This document shows, piece after piece, positions 29,034-37,620 of a stretch of DNA of 64,000 nucleotides. This stretch comes from Pseudomonas migulae (GTDB lineage Bacteria > Pseudomonadota > Gammaproteobacteria > Pseudomonadales > Pseudomonadaceae), in the NCBI RefSeq assembly GCF_024169315.1, contig NZ_JALJWR010000001.1, forward strand, positions 2,067,501 through 2,131,500. The letters are read 5' to 3'. Positions within the stretch are counted from its first letter, which is position 1; every line of letters starts with the position of its first letter. The notes below the pieces were generated by a model. That model was not told the DNA's origin and searched no databases. It saw only the letters and a list, made by a program, of their open reading frames with translations. The position numbers were made by a program, and so were the translations under genes.

Positions 29034-29903
29034 GTGGCCTACGATTCGATTTTCAAAAACGATCTGTTTGCCGGCCAGAACATCATCGTCACCGGTGGCG
29101 GCAGCGGCATCGGCCGCTGCACCGCCCATGAACTGGCGGCGCTCGGTGCCCATGTGCTGTTGATCGGACGCAATGCCGACAAACTGAAATCCGTGACCGC
29201 CGAAATTGTCGAGGATGGCGGCAAGGCCGATTGGCAGACCTGCGATATTCGCGACGAAGAAGCGGTCAAGCATCTAGTCAGCGAACTGATCCGCAAGCAC
29301 GGGCCGATCCACGGGCTGGTCAACAATGCCGGCGGCCAGTTTCCGTCGGCGCTGGCCTCGATCAATCAGAAGGGCTTCGAAACCGTGATGCGCACCAATC
29401 TGGTGGGCGGTTTCCTGATGGCCCGGGAAGTGTTCAATCAATCCATGAGCCAACACGGCGGCGCCATCGTCAACATGCTCGCCGACATGTGGGGCGGCAT
29501 GCCCGGCATGGGTCACTCGGGCGCGGCGCGCTCGGGCATGGACAACCTGACCAAGACTGCCGCGTTCGAATGGGGTTACGCCGGTGTGCGGGTCAACGCC
29601 GTCGCGCCGGGCTGGATCGCCTCCAGCGGCATGGACACTTACGAAGGGGCGTTCAAAGCGGTGATTCCGACCTTGCGTGAACACGTGCCGCTGAAACGCA
29701 TCGGCACCGAATCGGAAGTCAGTGCGGCCATCGTGTTCCTGCTCAGTCCGGCCGCGGCGTTCGTCAGTGGCAGCACTTTGCGGATCGACGGCGCAGCCAG
29801 CCTGGGCGGCCGGGCGTGGCCGATCCACAAGGCGACGAACAGTGAGTCGTACAACGGTTTCCACCGCGCGTACTTACCCGACGTGCTCAAGGACAAGGAA
29901 TAA
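29034..29903 (+). CDS. atuB: Short-chain dehydrogenase AtuB
   Basis: This 289-residue enzyme is a classical short-chain dehydrogenase/reductase. The nucleotide-binding motif TGGGSGIG is near residue 21, NNAGG near 98, and the sequence continues to the helix region GHSGAARSGMDNLTKTAA. The usual YxxxK pair is not plain here (SGAARSGMDN occupies that place), so the catalytic tyrosine needs checking by alignment. In the Atu pathway AtuB is proposed to oxidise citronellol or citronellal, or to act on a later intermediate. The start codon is GTG with GAGG upstream. The gene is tightly packed between atuA (12 bp gap) and atuC (3 bp gap). Confidence 0.9.
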   Translation: MAYDSIFKNDLFAGQNIIVTGGGSGIGRCTAHELAALGAHVLLIGRNADKLKSVTAEIVEDGGKADWQTCDIRDEEAVKHLVSELIRKHGPIHGLVNNAGGQFPSALASINQKGFETVMRTNLVGGFLMAREVFNQSMSQHGGAIVNMLADMWGGMPGMGHSGAARSGMDNLTKTAAFEWGYAGVRVNAVAPGWIASSGMDTYEGAFKAVIPTLREHVPLKRIGTESEVSAAIVFLLSPAAAFVSGSTLRIDGAASLGGRAWPIHKATNSESYNGFHRAYLPDVLKDKE

Positions 29904-29906
29904 GTC

Positions 29907-31523
29907 ATGCCGGTGATTCAGTCGCAAGTCGACCCGAACAACGAACAGTTCGCCCGCAACCGTGCAGCGATGCTGGGCGGTATCGAGCAGGTCCGTCAGC
30001 TCGAACAAAACCTGCTGAACAAAGCGGCCGAAGCCAAACCGAAGTTCGACAAACGCGGGCAATTACTGCCCCGTGATCGCCTCAACCTGTTGCTCGACCC
30101 CGGCGCGCCGTTCCTCGAACTGGCGAGCCTGGCCGGCTACAAGTTGCATGACGACAAGGACGGCAGCTCGGCGGGCGGCGGCTTGATCGCCGGGATCGGC
30201 TACGTGTCGGGTGTTCGTGTTCTGGTCGTGACGAACAACAGCGCGATCAAGGGCGGAACCATCTCCCCCAGCGGCCTGAAAAAATCCCTGCGCCTGCAAC
30301 AGATCGCCATGGAAAACAAACTGCCGGTGATCACCCTCGCCGAAAGCGGTGGCGCCAACCTTAATTACGCCGCGGAGATTTTCGTCGAAGGCGCGCGCAG
30401 TTTTGCCAATCAGGCGCGGATGTCGGCCATGGGTTTACCGCAGATCACCGTGGTCCATGGCTCCGCCACGGCAGGCGGCGCGTATCAGCCGGGGCTGTCG
30501 GATTACGTGGTGGTGGTGCGCGGCAAAGCCAAGCTGTTTCTCGCCGGACCGCCCCTGCTCAAGGCCGCCACCGGTGAAGTCGCCACCGATGAGGAACTGG
30601 GCGGCGCCGAGATGCACGCGCAAACCGCCGGCACCGCAGAATACCTGGCCGAGAACGATGCCGATGGCGTGCGTCAGGTGCGGGAGATTGTCAGCTTGCT
30701 GTCATGGAATGATCAGCTGCAATGGCTGCCCGAACGTCGCTATCAGGAACCGCTCTACCCCATCGACGAACTGCTCGGGCTGATCCCGGACGACCCGAAA
30801 AAACCCTATGACGTGCGCGAAATCATCGCGCGAATCGCCGACGGTTCAAACTTCCTCGAGTTCAAGGGTGAGTTCGATCAGCAGACCGTCTGCGGTCATC
30901 TGCAGATTCAGGGGCGCGCGTGCGGGTTCATCGGCAACAACGGGCCGATCACGCCCAAAGGCGCGAGCAAGGCTGCGCAGTTCATTCAGCTGTGCGATCA
31001 GAGCCGGACGCCGCTGCTGTTCTTCCACAACACCACCGGGTTCATGGTCGGCACCGAGTCTGAACAACAGGGCGTGATCAAGCACGGCGCCAAAATGATC
31101 CAGGCGGTGGCCAACGCCCGGGTGCCGAAACTGACGATCGTGGTCGGCGGCTCCTATGGCGCCGGTAACTATGCCATGTGCGGCCGCGGCCTCGACCCGC
31201 GCTTCATCTTCGCCTGGCCCAACAGCCGCACGGCGGTGATGGGCGGTGCTCAGGCCGGCAAGGTCCTGCGGATCGTCACCGAGGCCAAGCAGCTCATGGA
31301 CGGTCTGGTGCCTGACCCGAAAATGCTCGACATGCTGGAGCAGGTCACCGCGCAGAAACTCGACAGCCAGTCCACCGCGCTGTACGGCAGCGCCAATCTC
31401 TGGGACGACGGGTTGATTGATCCCCGGGATACCCGGACCTTGCTCGGTTATTTGCTGGACATCTGTCATGAGGCCGACCTGCGGCCGCTGCAAACCAACA
31501 GTTTTGGCGTGGCCCGGTTCTGA
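29907..31523 (+). CDS. atuC: Geranyl-CoA carboxylase beta subunit AtuC
   Basis: This 538-residue carboxyltransferase subunit is expected to join with AtuF to carboxylate cis-geranyl-CoA, the step that allows the branched chain to be degraded. It has the two-lobed carboxyl transferase fold. The N lobe has SAGGGLIAGIGYVSG, KGGTISPSGLKKSLR and ESGGANLNY; the C lobe has GFIGNNGPITPKGASKAAQF, FFHNTTGFMVG and GGSYGAGNYAMCGRG. Paralogous methylcrotonyl-CoA carboxylase (LiuB) looks alike, so the assignment rests on the atuA-atuF context. It reads in frame with its neighbours in an operon, 3 bp after atuB and 24 bp before atuD. Confidence 0.9.
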   Translation: MPVIQSQVDPNNEQFARNRAAMLGGIEQVRQLEQNLLNKAAEAKPKFDKRGQLLPRDRLNLLLDPGAPFLELASLAGYKLHDDKDGSSAGGGLIAGIGYVSGVRVLVVTNNSAIKGGTISPSGLKKSLRLQQIAMENKLPVITLAESGGANLNYAAEIFVEGARSFANQARMSAMGLPQITVVHGSATAGGAYQPGLSDYVVVVRGKAKLFLAGPPLLKAATGEVATDEELGGAEMHAQTAGTAEYLAENDADGVRQVREIVSLLSWNDQLQWLPERRYQEPLYPIDELLGLIPDDPKKPYDVREIIARIADGSNFLEFKGEFDQQTVCGHLQIQGRACGFIGNNGPITPKGASKAAQFIQLCDQSRTPLLFFHNTTGFMVGTESEQQGVIKHGAKMIQAVANARVPKLTIVVGGSYGAGNYAMCGRGLDPRFIFAWPNSRTAVMGGAQAGKVLRIVTEAKQLMDGLVPDPKMLDMLEQVTAQKLDSQSTALYGSANLWDDGLIDPRDTRTLLGYLLDICHEADLRPLQTNSFGVARF

Positions 31524-31547
31524 ACCGGCCAGAGGAGAACAATAAAA

Positions 31548-32705
31548 ATGATCTTCACCCAGGAACACGAAGCACTGCGCCGCACCGTCCGCCAATTCGT
31601 CGAGCACGAGATCAACCCGCACGTCGAGGAATGGGAAAAGGCCGGGCGCTTTCCGATCCACGACCTCTTTCGCAAGGCCGGTGAGCTCGGTTTGCTGGGG
31701 ATTTCCAAACCGGAAAAATTCGGCGGCATGGGGCTCGACTACAGCTATTCGATCGTCGCCGCCGAAGAGTTCGGCACCATTCATTGCGGCGGGATCCCGA
31801 TGTCCATCGGCGTGCAGACCGACATGTGCACCCCCGCGCTGGCACGCTTCGGCTCCGATGAATTGCGTGAAGAATTCCTGCGTCCGGCGATTACCGGCGA
31901 ACAGGTCGGTTGCATTGGCGTGTCGGAAGTCGGTGCCGGTTCCGACGTGGCCGGCTTGAAAACCACCGCCCGCAAGGACGGCGACGACTACGTGATCAAC
32001 GGCAGCAAGATGTGGATCACCAACTCGCCGAGCGCCGATTTCATCTGCCTGCTGGCCAACACCTCGGACGACAAGCCGCACATCAACAAATCGCTGATCA
32101 TGGTGCCGATGAACACCCCCGGCATCAGTCTCAGCTCGCACCTCGACAAGCTCGGCATGCGCAGCTCGGAAACGGCCCAGGTGTTTTTCGACAACGTGCG
32201 CGTACCGCAACGCAACCGCATCGGACATGAAGGCGCGGGGTTCATGATGCAGATGCTGCAGTTCCAGGAGGAACGCCTGTTCGGCGCCGCGAACATGATC
32301 AAGGGCCTGGAATACTGCGTCGACAGCACGATCGAGTACTGCAAGGAACGCAAAACCTTCGGCAATGCATTGATCGACAATCAGGTCATTCACTTCCGCC
32401 TCGCTGAACTGCAAACCGAAATCGAATGCCTGCGGGCACTGGTCTATCAGGCCACCGAGCAATACATCAAAGGCCAGGACGTCACGCGCCTGGCATCGAT
32501 GGCCAAACTCAAGGCCGGACGACTGGGCCGCGAAGTCAGCGACAGCTGCCTGCAATACTGGGGCGGCATGGGTTTCATGTGGGACAACCCGGTGGCCCGC
32601 GCCTACCGCGACGTGCGTCTGGTATCGATTGGCGGCGGCGCCGACGAAATCATGCTGGGGATCATCTGCAAACTCATGGGCATCCTGCCGGGGAAAAAGA
32701 AATGA
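31548..32705 (+). CDS. atuD: Citronellyl-CoA dehydrogenase AtuD
   Basis: This 385-residue protein is an acyl-CoA dehydrogenase using FAD. In the Atu pathway AtuD oxidises citronellyl-CoA to geranyl-CoA. Family motifs: CIGVSEVGAGSDVAGLKTTA (about 124-143), WITNSPSADFICLLA, IGHEGAGFMMQMLQFQEERL with the likely catalytic base region, RKTFGNALIDNQVIHFRLAE and the C-terminal YWGGMGFMWDNPVARAYRDV. Length is normal for the family. The start has GGAGA upstream, and its stop overlaps the atuE start (ATGA). The closely related LiuA acts on isovaleryl-CoA; context favours AtuD. Confidence 0.92.
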   Translation: MIFTQEHEALRRTVRQFVEHEINPHVEEWEKAGRFPIHDLFRKAGELGLLGISKPEKFGGMGLDYSYSIVAAEEFGTIHCGGIPMSIGVQTDMCTPALARFGSDELREEFLRPAITGEQVGCIGVSEVGAGSDVAGLKTTARKDGDDYVINGSKMWITNSPSADFICLLANTSDDKPHINKSLIMVPMNTPGISLSSHLDKLGMRSSETAQVFFDNVRVPQRNRIGHEGAGFMMQMLQFQEERLFGAANMIKGLEYCVDSTIEYCKERKTFGNALIDNQVIHFRLAELQTEIECLRALVYQATEQYIKGQDVTRLASMAKLKAGRLGREVSDSCLQYWGGMGFMWDNPVARAYRDVRLVSIGGGADEIMLGIICKLMGILPGKKK

Positions 32706-33499
32706 ACGCCCTGCCGGTTTGCCAGACGTTGTTGCTCGAACCCCATAACGGCGTGTTGCACATCACCCTCAACCGCCCGGAAAGCCGCAATGCCATGAGC
32801 TTGCAGATGGTCGCCGAGTTGCGTTCAGTGCTGTCGACAGTGCGCGATGATCGTGGGATTCGGGCCTTGGTGATCGGCGGTGCCGGCGGGCATTTCTGCG
32901 CCGGTGGCGACATCAAGGACATGGTCAGCGCCCGAGCTCAAGGCCCCTCGGCCTACCGCGATCTGAACCGGGCGTTTGGCGCGCTGTTGCAGGAAGTGCA
33001 GCACGCGCCGCAAGTGGTGATCACGGTGCTGCAAGGCGCGGTGCTCGGCGGAGGTTTGGGGCTGGCGTGCGTCAGCGATGTCGCCCTGGCGGATCATCAG
33101 GCGCAATTCGGTTTGCCGGAAACCAGCCTCGGCTTGCTGCCCGCGCAGATCGCACCGTTCGTGGTTCAGCGCATCGGCTTGACCCAGGCTCGACGGCTGG
33201 CACTGACCGCGGCGCGATTCGATGGCACACAGGCCCGGCGCATCGGGCTGGTGCATTTTGTCGAGCATGACGCGCAAGCCCTGGCCGAGCGTCTCGATGA
33301 AATCCTGGCCCATGTGCTGTGCTGCGCACCGGGGGCGAATGCGACGACCAAAAAGCTGTTGCTGGCGAGTGCCGGGCAGCCTTCGGATGCGTTGCTGGAT
33401 GAAGCGGCGCAGTGGTTCAGCGAAGCGGTGACCGGGGCTGAAGGGATTGAGGGAACCATGGCTTTTGTGCAAAAGCGTAAACCCGGGTGGGCGTCTTAA
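32702..33499 (+). CDS. atuE: Enoyl-CoA hydratase AtuE (isohexenylglutaconyl-CoA hydratase)
   Basis: This 265-residue crotonase-family enzyme is expected to hydrate isohexenylglutaconyl-CoA, the product of geranyl-CoA carboxylase. Family landmarks: LNRPESRNAMS near residue 24, the oxyanion region HFCAGGDIKDM near 65, and GAVLGGGLGLACVSDVALAD followed by FGLPETSLGLLP (about 115-150). The start at 32702 overlaps the atuD stop by four bases; a much longer open frame upstream is out-of-frame read-through of atuD and is not used. A REP doublet follows, separating this gene from atuF. Confidence 0.9.
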   Translation: MNALPVCQTLLLEPHNGVLHITLNRPESRNAMSLQMVAELRSVLSTVRDDRGIRALVIGGAGGHFCAGGDIKDMVSARAQGPSAYRDLNRAFGALLQEVQHAPQVVITVLQGAVLGGGLGLACVSDVALADHQAQFGLPETSLGLLPAQIAPFVVQRIGLTQARRLALTAARFDGTQARRIGLVHFVEHDAQALAERLDEILAHVLCCAPGANATTKKLLLASAGQPSDALLDEAAQWFSEAVTGAEGIEGTMAFVQKRKPGWAS

Positions 33500-33502
33500 A
33501 AG

Positions 33503-33569
33503 CTTCGCGGGCAAGCCTCGCTCCTACAGGGTCACTTGCATTCTGTAGGAGCGAGGCTTGCCCGCGAAG
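33503..33569. repeat. REP doublet between atuE and atuF
   Basis: Inverted 27-base arms of the CTTCGCGGGCAAGCCTCGCT family with a short loop. Unlike most copies here it sits between two co-directional genes of one apparent operon. Confidence 0.9.
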
Positions 33570-33608
33570 AGGCCATCACTTTCACCGCAAAAACCAAGGA
33601 AACAAGCC

Positions 33609-35570
33609 ATGCCGGCCCTAAAAAAAATCCTGATCGCCAACCGCGGTGAAATCGCCTGTCGCATCCAGCGCACTGCCCAGGCCTTGGGTTACCGCACCGT
33701 CGCCGTGTTCAGCGACGCAGATGCCGACGCACTGCACGTACAGATCGCCGACGAAGCCATCAACATTGGCCCGGCCCCGGTGCAGCAATCCTATCTGAAC
33801 ATCCCGGCCATCCTCGAGGCTGCCCGCCGCACCGGCGCCGACGCGATCCACCCTGGCTACGGTTTCCTCTCGGAAAACGCCGAATTCGCCCGCGCCTGCC
33901 GAGACGCCGGCCTGACCTTCATCGGCCCCAGCCCCGAAGCCATCGAACTGATGGGAAGCAAGCGCTTGTCGAAACTCGCCATGCTCGACGCCGGTGTGCC
34001 GTGTATCAAAGGCTATCAGGGTGCCGAACAGGACGACGCAACGCTGAGCCGCGAAGCCGAACGCATCGGCTTCCCACTGATGATCAAGGCCAGTGCCGGC
34101 GGTGGCGGACGAGGCATGCGCCTGGTGCACGAGGCCAGTGAATTGCTGGCGCAGATCCGCACCGCGCGCTCCGAAGCGCTGCATGGGTTTGGCAACGATG
34201 AGCTGATCCTCGAACAAGCGTTGATCGACCCGCGTCACGTCGAGGTCCAACTGTTCGGCGACCATCAAGGCAACCTGATCTACCTTGGCGAGCGCGACTG
34301 TTCGATCCAGCGCCGCCACCAGAAAGTCATCGAAGAAGCGCCCTGCCCGGTCATGACCGTCGAGCTGCGTCAGGCCATGGGCGAAGCCGCGCTGAAGGCC
34401 GGTCGCGCGGTGAACTATGTCGGCGCTGGCACCGTGGAATTTCTGCTGGATGCGCGCGGACAGTTTTACTTTCTGGAAATGAACACGCGGTTGCAGGTGG
34501 AACACCCGGTCACAGAAATGATCACTGGCCTGGACCTGGTGGCCTGGCAACTGCACGTTGCCGAAGGGCTGCCGTTGCCGTTGCGCCAGGAGCAGGTGCA
34601 ACTCACCGGCCATGCCATGGAAGTGCGCCTGTACGCTGAAGACCCGACCCAAACCTTTCTGCCACAAACCGGACGGATCGCCGCCTGGGAACCGGCATCG
34701 CTGGGCGGCGTACGGATCGATCATGGCCTGGTCGAAGGTCAGCAGGTCAGCCCGTTCTACGATCCGCTGCTGGGCAAGATCATCGCCCACGGCGCTACCC
34801 GCGAAGAGGCCCGGCGCAAGCTGCTGCGGGCGGTGCAGGACAGTGTGCTGCTCGGTCTCGCCAGTAATCAGCGCCTGCTAGCCAGCCTGCTGGAACATCC
34901 GCAATTCATCAGTGGCGAGTTCAGCACCGGGTTCATCCCGACGCATTTTGCCGATCATCCCTGCCTGCATCCTTATGTACCCGGCGCCGAAGAACTGGCG
35001 ATTGCTGCTGCGCTGTTCTATCAGGCTTCAGCGCAGGCTCATCCCGCCGTGTTGGCCGGTTGGCGCAATAACGCCAGTGTGCCGCTGCACTATCGCATCG
35101 GCCTGGAGGAACAGGATTGGCCGGTGCAATTGAACGCGGTACCGGGCGAACCGTACCGGATCCAAGTCGCCGGGCAGGCCTTCGAACTGAGCGTCATCCA
35201 GTGCGACGGACGCTGGGCCACCGTGGAAATCGATGGCATCCGCCGGCGTCAGGCCTACCGTCTCGACGCCGGGCAACTCTGGCTCTTCACCCGTCCCGGA
35301 AGCCTGCGGCTGATGGATTGCACACAGGCGCTGGTCAGCAGCGAAGCCAGCGCCAGCTCCGGCACGCTCAAGGCGCCAATGGACGGCGCCATCGTCGATG
35401 TGCTGGTCACTGAAGGCAGCCCGGTCAGCAAAGGCCAGCTGCTGGTGGTGCTGGAAGCCATGAAAATGGAGCATCCGCTGAAATCAGGCATCGATGGCAT
35501 ACTCAAACGCCTGCAGGTAAGGGTCGGCGATCAGGTGAAAAATCGTCAGATTTTGTTGGAGGTCGAATAA
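33609..35570 (+). CDS. atuF: Geranyl-CoA carboxylase alpha subunit AtuF
   Basis: This 653-residue biotin-containing subunit supplies carboxybiotin to AtuC. The biotin carboxylase part (about 1-450) shows KILIANRGEIACRIQRTA, DAIHPGYGFLSENAEFA, the ATP-grasp glycine loop KASAGGGGRGMRLVHE and the HRRHQK and EMNTRLQVEHPVTEM motifs. The C-terminal biotinyl carrier domain ends the protein, with the biotin lysine in EAMKMEHP near residue 618. The start at 33609 has AAGGAA upstream. It is 109 bp after atuE across a REP doublet, so it may be expressed at a lower level. LiuD is similar; context supports AtuF. No atuG or atuH follows. Confidence 0.92.
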   Translation: MPALKKILIANRGEIACRIQRTAQALGYRTVAVFSDADADALHVQIADEAINIGPAPVQQSYLNIPAILEAARRTGADAIHPGYGFLSENAEFARACRDAGLTFIGPSPEAIELMGSKRLSKLAMLDAGVPCIKGYQGAEQDDATLSREAERIGFPLMIKASAGGGGRGMRLVHEASELLAQIRTARSEALHGFGNDELILEQALIDPRHVEVQLFGDHQGNLIYLGERDCSIQRRHQKVIEEAPCPVMTVELRQAMGEAALKAGRAVNYVGAGTVEFLLDARGQFYFLEMNTRLQVEHPVTEMITGLDLVAWQLHVAEGLPLPLRQEQVQLTGHAMEVRLYAEDPTQTFLPQTGRIAAWEPASLGGVRIDHGLVEGQQVSPFYDPLLGKIIAHGATREEARRKLLRAVQDSVLLGLASNQRLLASLLEHPQFISGEFSTGFIPTHFADHPCLHPYVPGAEELAIAAALFYQASAQAHPAVLAGWRNNASVPLHYRIGLEEQDWPVQLNAVPGEPYRIQVAGQAFELSVIQCDGRWATVEIDGIRRRQAYRLDAGQLWLFTRPGSLRLMDCTQALVSSEASASSGTLKAPMDGAIVDVLVTEGSPVSKGQLLVVLEAMKMEHPLKSGIDGILKRLQVRVGDQVKNRQILLEVE

Positions 35571-35641
35571 CCCGCTAGGCGGATCCGCCGGGTTTGGCTA
35601 CGCTCAAGCCCTATCAGGACGCGGATATCAGGAACCCTGCA

Positions 35642-36184
35642 ATGCCTCATTGGCTGGTCATTGATCTGGAAGCCACCACCGATGAAGGGGGTTGGCCGGT
35701 TACGGAAATGGAAATCATCGAAATCGGTGCCACGCTGGTGGACCGCCAGGGTCGGGAACTGGATCACTTCCAGCGTTTCGTGCGTCCGTTGCGCCGGCCT
35801 CTGCTCACGCCGTTTTGCCGGGAACTGACCCGCATCACCCAAGCCAATATCGACAGCGCACAACCGCTGGCCGAGGTCTGGCCAGCTTTCGAGCGCTGGC
35901 TCGGGCAACACCATTCGCGGCTGGAGGGCTGGGCCAGTTGGGGCGATTACGATCGCAAGCAACTGCTGCAGGAATGGCAAAAGCTGCAACTCGACAGCGA
36001 ACTGAGCCGCGTGCCGCACATGAACCTCAAACAGCGCTTTGCCAAGGCCCGACGCCTGGAACGCCCGCTGGGGCTCAACGGCGCGCTGCAACTGGCGGGC
36101 ATGCAGTTCAACGGCCAGCAGCACCGGGCGCTGGAGGATGCGCGCAATACAGCGCGTCTGTTACCGCTGATTCTGCCCCTCTAG
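35642..36184 (+). CDS. DnaQ-like 3'-5' exonuclease
   Basis: This 180-residue protein has the DEDDh exonuclease fold. The first motif is VIDLEATTDEGG (residues 6-17), with D and E as metal ligands. The second region is RITQANIDSAQPLAEVW, the third contains WASWGDYDRKQL, and the last is QHRALEDARNTARLLPL with the histidine and aspartate. It resembles the KapD/ERI-1-like group, which trims nucleic acid 3' ends; the substrate is not known. The start at 35642 has AGGAA eight bases upstream, and the longer frame from 35594 adds residues without family support. It follows atuF by 71 bp but has no functional link to terpenes. Confidence 0.85.
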   Translation: MPHWLVIDLEATTDEGGWPVTEMEIIEIGATLVDRQGRELDHFQRFVRPLRRPLLTPFCRELTRITQANIDSAQPLAEVWPAFERWLGQHHSRLEGWASWGDYDRKQLLQEWQKLQLDSELSRVPHMNLKQRFAKARRLERPLGLNGALQLAGMQFNGQQHRALEDARNTARLLPLILPL

Positions 36185-36253
36185 AGAGGTGACGCCGCCA
36201 AGGGCCTTGTGCATACTGGCCGGCCGTTTTTAGCCCTTTTCGAGGAATCGCCC

Positions 36254-36538
36254 ATGTTTAAAGTCAACGAGTACTTCGACGGCACCGTCAAGTCGATCGC
36301 CTTTGGCACTGCTGAAGGTCCGGCGACCATCGGCGTCATGGCTCCGGGCGAATACGAATTCGGCACCAGCCAGCGTGAAATCATGCACGTGGTGACCGGC
36401 GCCCTGACCGTCAAACTGCCGGACAGCACCGATTGGGAAACCTTCGCCGCCGGCAGCCAGTTCAACGTGCCAGCCAACAGCAAGTTCCAGCTGAAAGTGG
36501 CTGTCGACACCGCTTACCTGTGCGAATACCGCGGCTAA
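36254..36538 (+). CDS. ppnP: Pyrimidine/purine nucleoside phosphorylase PpnP
   Basis: This 94-residue cupin-fold protein matches the PpnP (YaiE, DUF1255) family, which splits several nucleosides with phosphate to base and ribose 1-phosphate. The entire protein fits: [16 protein letters not shown] at the start, [20 protein letters not shown] in the middle and [13 protein letters not shown] near the end. Length is typical. The start at 36254 has GAGGAA upstream. It is followed by a strong bidirectional terminator shared with the convergent MOSC gene. Confidence 0.95.
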   Translation: MFKVNEYFDGTVKSIAFGTAEGPATIGVMAPGEYEFGTSQREIMHVVTGALTVKLPDSTDWETFAAGSQFNVPANSKFQLKVAVDTAYLCEYRG

Positions 36539-36561
36539 AACCCCAGGTTTTCACAGTACAA

Positions 36562-36595
36562 AAAAATGCCCGTGTCCTTGGATACGGGCATTTTT
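36562..36595. terminator. Bidirectional terminator of ppnP and MOSC genes
   Basis: AAAAATGCCCGT and ACGGGCATTTTT form a 12-bp stem with a 10-base loop, with T-runs in both directions, between two convergent genes. Confidence 0.9.
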
Positions 36596-36608
36596 CATTC
36601 CGGGACGG

Positions 36609-37415
36609 CTATTCCAGCACTGTAACGGGCATACCGACTTCGAGTCGGCCATTGCCATCGTTGACCAGATTCTGGCCGAACATAGCGCCCTCTTCCTGAG
36701 CACGGTACTTCTGCAAGGTGGCGAGCGGTTCACGGTCATCGCTGCGCACCCCGGTTTGCGGATCGATGGTGGTCAGAATGCAGCGCGAACACGGCTTGAC
36801 CACGCGAAACTCGACATCGCCGATGCGGATACGCTTCCAGCCATCCTCGGCGAACGCCTCGCTGCCTTCGATGACCAGATTCGGTCGAAAGCGCAGCATT
36901 TCCAAGGAGCGGCCGACTTTCTGCGACAAGTCCTCCAAGGACGCTTGCCCGATCAGCAACAACGGGAAACCATCGGCGAAAGCCACCTGATCGTCGTCCC
37001 TGCCGTAGCCCGCCTGGGTAGTGCGCGCGCGATCAAGAGGGATTTGCACCAGTCGAGTAGGCTTGCCGATGAATTCGCTGACCCAGGCACCCGCCTCATC
37101 ACCGGCATCGGGTACGCGCAAACTGTCTTTGAAGATGGTCACGCCGCGCAGTTCGGCGTCGCTGACCGGCAATGCGATATCGATCGCCGAATGTCCGGGG
37201 GCACTGAGGGTCAAGCCACCGTCAGCATTCCACAACGCCGACAACTGGCTCATCTTTCCGACGACACGCTGGGTCAGGAAGCGTCCGCTGGCCTCGTCCA
37301 CCAACATCCAGCGTCGATCCCCGTCCAGCCCCAGTCTGTCGAGGTCGACCTGTTGCAGGGGCTCGCCCTTGCAGGATTTCAACGGATAACGATAAAGCGC
37401 GCTCAGACGCAGCAT
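36609..37415 (-). CDS. MOSC-domain protein (YcbX-like)
   Basis: This 268-residue protein has an N-terminal beta-barrel MOSC_N domain (about 1-120, starting MLRLSALYRYPLKSCKGEPL) and a MOSC domain (about 125-265). The conserved cysteine of MOSC proteins is in VVKPCSRCILTTIDP, the likely molybdenum ligand being the first Cys. YcbX-type enzymes reduce N-hydroxylated compounds with the molybdenum cofactor. The cofactor genes moeA, moaB and mobA lie 6-8 kb away in this window. A ferredoxin domain found in E. coli YcbX is absent, so an external electron donor is needed. The start at 37415 has GGGAG upstream. Confidence 0.88.
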   Translation of the reverse strand: MLRLSALYRYPLKSCKGEPLQQVDLDRLGLDGDRRWMLVDEASGRFLTQRVVGKMSQLSALWNADGGLTLSAPGHSAIDIALPVSDAELRGVTIFKDSLRVPDAGDEAGAWVSEFIGKPTRLVQIPLDRARTTQAGYGRDDDQVAFADGFPLLLIGQASLEDLSQKVGRSLEMLRFRPNLVIEGSEAFAEDGWKRIRIGDVEFRVVKPCSRCILTTIDPQTGVRSDDREPLATLQKYRAQEEGAMFGQNLVNDGNGRLEVGMPVTVLE

Positions 37416-37500
37416 GGCCAGCTCCCTGGTGGGCAAAAAAGGCCACCCTATACGAGCTTGATCGCCGAATCAAAGACTGAGAATCGAATACTGCACACCT

Positions 37501-37590
37501 TGTGGTAGCGGGCTTGCTCGCGAAAGCGATGGAACAGTCGACATAAATGTTGAATGTAAAATCGCCTTCGCGAGCAAGCCCGCTCCCACA
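37501..37590. repeat. REP doublet downstream of cheV and upstream of MOSC gene
   Basis: Arms TGTGGTAGCGGGCTTGCTCG (left) and its complement (right, ending GCTCCCACA) flank about 40 bp. It belongs to the GTGGGAGCGGGCTTGCTCGC sub-family with the copy at 2591. Confidence 0.85.
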
Positions 37591-37620
37591 GTTTGACCGT
37601 GGCTAGCCTTTGAATCGTGG

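Noticed and set aside
9273..37590. Repeated 20-30-bp units as a possible CRISPR array
   Set aside because: The repeats are inverted pairs scattered over kilobases with no regular spacers and no cas genes; they are REP elements.
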